Source: Streptomyces sp. XD-27 (GTDB taxonomy: Bacteria > Actinomycetota > Actinomycetes > Streptomycetales > Streptomycetaceae). Taken from it: 64,000 nt of DNA. The notes beneath the pieces were generated by a model. The model worked only from the letters and a program-made list of their open reading frames with translations, made no database searches and was not told where the DNA came from. Both the position numbers and the translations under genes were made by a program. The stretch lies in the NCBI RefSeq assembly GCF_030553055.1, contig NZ_CP130713.1, forward strand, positions 4,340,001-4,404,000, written 5' to 3'. Position 1 is the first letter of the stretch, and each line of letters opens with the position of its first letter. Below are positions 63,521-64,000 of the stretch, one piece after another.

Positions 63521-64000
63521 TCAGCGGACGATCTTGACGCCGAAGCGGGCGCCACCCAGGCCGAACTGGATCGCGCTGTGCATGTGGGCGTACATCTCCA
63601 TGCCCCGGGCGCACACGAGGCCGCCCAGGTCGAGGATGTCGGTCCAGCCGTAGGACTTCAGCAGGTCGGTCGCGACCTGCTTGGCGTCGGCGTCGTCACC
63701 GGCGACGAACATCGTGTGGTCGCCGCCGCCGATGGCCTGCGGATCGACGACGGTCTCCTGCTCCTGCGTGACGAAGGCTTTCACCACGCGAGTCTCGGGC
63801 AGGGCGCGCTGGATCTGCTCTCCGAGGCTGTCGGTGTCGCACGGGTCGAGCTTCGGCATCACGCCCCACGGCGTGAGCCACGGGTGCTCGACCTCGGGGT
63901 TGTAGATGAAGGGGACGGCGTAGTCGATCAGCACCTTCCCCGCCAGCCGGTCGGCGATGGCGGTCAGCGCCCGGACGGCGTTGTGGCCGTCGATGCCGTT
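63521..64000 (-). CDS. NADP oxidoreductase, coenzyme F420-dependent type (N-terminus beyond window)
   Basis: Only the last 159 residues are in the window; the gene starts to the right of it. The visible part reads NGIDGHNAVRALTAIADRLAGKVLIDYAVPFIYNPEVEHPWLTPWGVMPK, GEQIQRALPETRVVKAFVTQEQETV, TMFVAGDDADAKQVATDLLKSYGWTDILDLGGL and MEMYAHMHSAIQFGLGGARFGVKIV. This matches NADP-dependent F420 reductase-like proteins, whose Rossmann motif would be in the missing part. It is convergent with the flavoprotein gene, 40 bases away. Confidence 0.85.
   Translation of the reverse strand, partial: NGIDGHNAVRALTAIADRLAGKVLIDYAVPFIYNPEVEHPWLTPWGVMPKLDPCDTDSLGEQIQRALPETRVVKAFVTQEQETVVDPQAIGGGDHTMFVAGDDADAKQVATDLLKSYGWTDILDLGGLVCARGMEMYAHMHSAIQFGLGGARFGVKIVR

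Overview
The window is very GC-rich actinomycete chromosome, almost certainly Streptomyces. The support is extreme G/C third positions, an HrdB-type promoter with TTGACG at -35, leaderless starts, a Streptomyces subtilisin-inhibitor gene, and a sigN-sigF-tadA-upp order that I recall from S. coelicolor (about SCO4034-SCO4041; from memory, not searched). It reads as core chromosome with small accessory insertions near tRNA genes. I see no prophage, insertion sequence, CRISPR array or large biosynthetic cluster.

Layout: 0.4-7.2 kb holds a prim-pol-domain protein, a secreted protein, a SEC-C protein, an anti-sigma-type ATPase, a glycerophosphodiesterase and an HtrA-type membrane protease. 7.2-10.7 kb is a tRNA-Ser(UGA) followed by a GntR regulator, a glycosyltransferase, a lower-GC lipoprotein and a DUF1876 protein. 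11.2-13.9 kb is an operon in the order of the mycobacterial steroid side-chain genes chsH2-chsH1-ltp2, with a palindrome over its promoter. 14-17.5 kb has a DUF1906 protein, a SigE-family sigma factor and an acyl-CoA ligase. 17.6-19.6 kb is a divergent MFS/TetR pair with two 18-bp operators. 19.7-25.7 kb is one giant PAS/pseudokinase/receiver gene full of tandem repeats. 26-30.4 kb has a subtilisin inhibitor, tRNA-Ser(GCU), tRNA-Arg(ACG), an MFS gene between duplicated terminators, two small secreted proteins and initiator tRNA-fMet. 30.5-37.6 kb carries an internally deleted F420-oxidoreductase remnant and two regulated efflux loci (MFS+TetR; MarR+MFS fusion+YceI). 38-41.6 kb has a lipoprotein, a frameshifted sigN-like gene, sigF and a Dabb protein. 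42-46.7 kb has a hydrolase, tRNA-Ser(CGA), tadA and its partner, upp, and a LytR_C-domain protein. 46.8-51 kb has a HerA-like gene with ruined Walker motifs, an M28 aminopeptidase and a DNA glycosylase. 51-55.6 kb has TetR/VOC, MerR-TipAS, a glycosyltransferase, ribosomal protein bL37 and an SDR. 56-58.1 kb is a two-gene operon with a diaminopimelate-decarboxylase-like enzyme. 58.2-63.5 kb is a copper locus (two CsoR-type boxes, copper ATPase, DUF6153, DUF305, flavoprotein disulfide reductase). The window ends inside an F420-type NADP oxidoreductase.

The most important global observation is technical. Seven genes are each interrupted by one or two apparent single-base losses, six of the eight at identifiable G/C homopolymers. 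In every case restoring one base per site gives a whole number of codons and an intact family protein. This pattern points to consensus errors more than to biology, so these genes should be read as probably intact in the organism.

The second recurring pattern is short tandem repeats that begin at or close to the stop codon of genes (7 loci). The best functional leads are the ChsH2/ChsH1/Ltp2-like operon, the giant sensor that lacks a phospho-acceptor His, the dead-Walker HerA paralogue, and the carboxypeptidase-regulatory domains shared by a drug-type exporter and its YceI neighbour.
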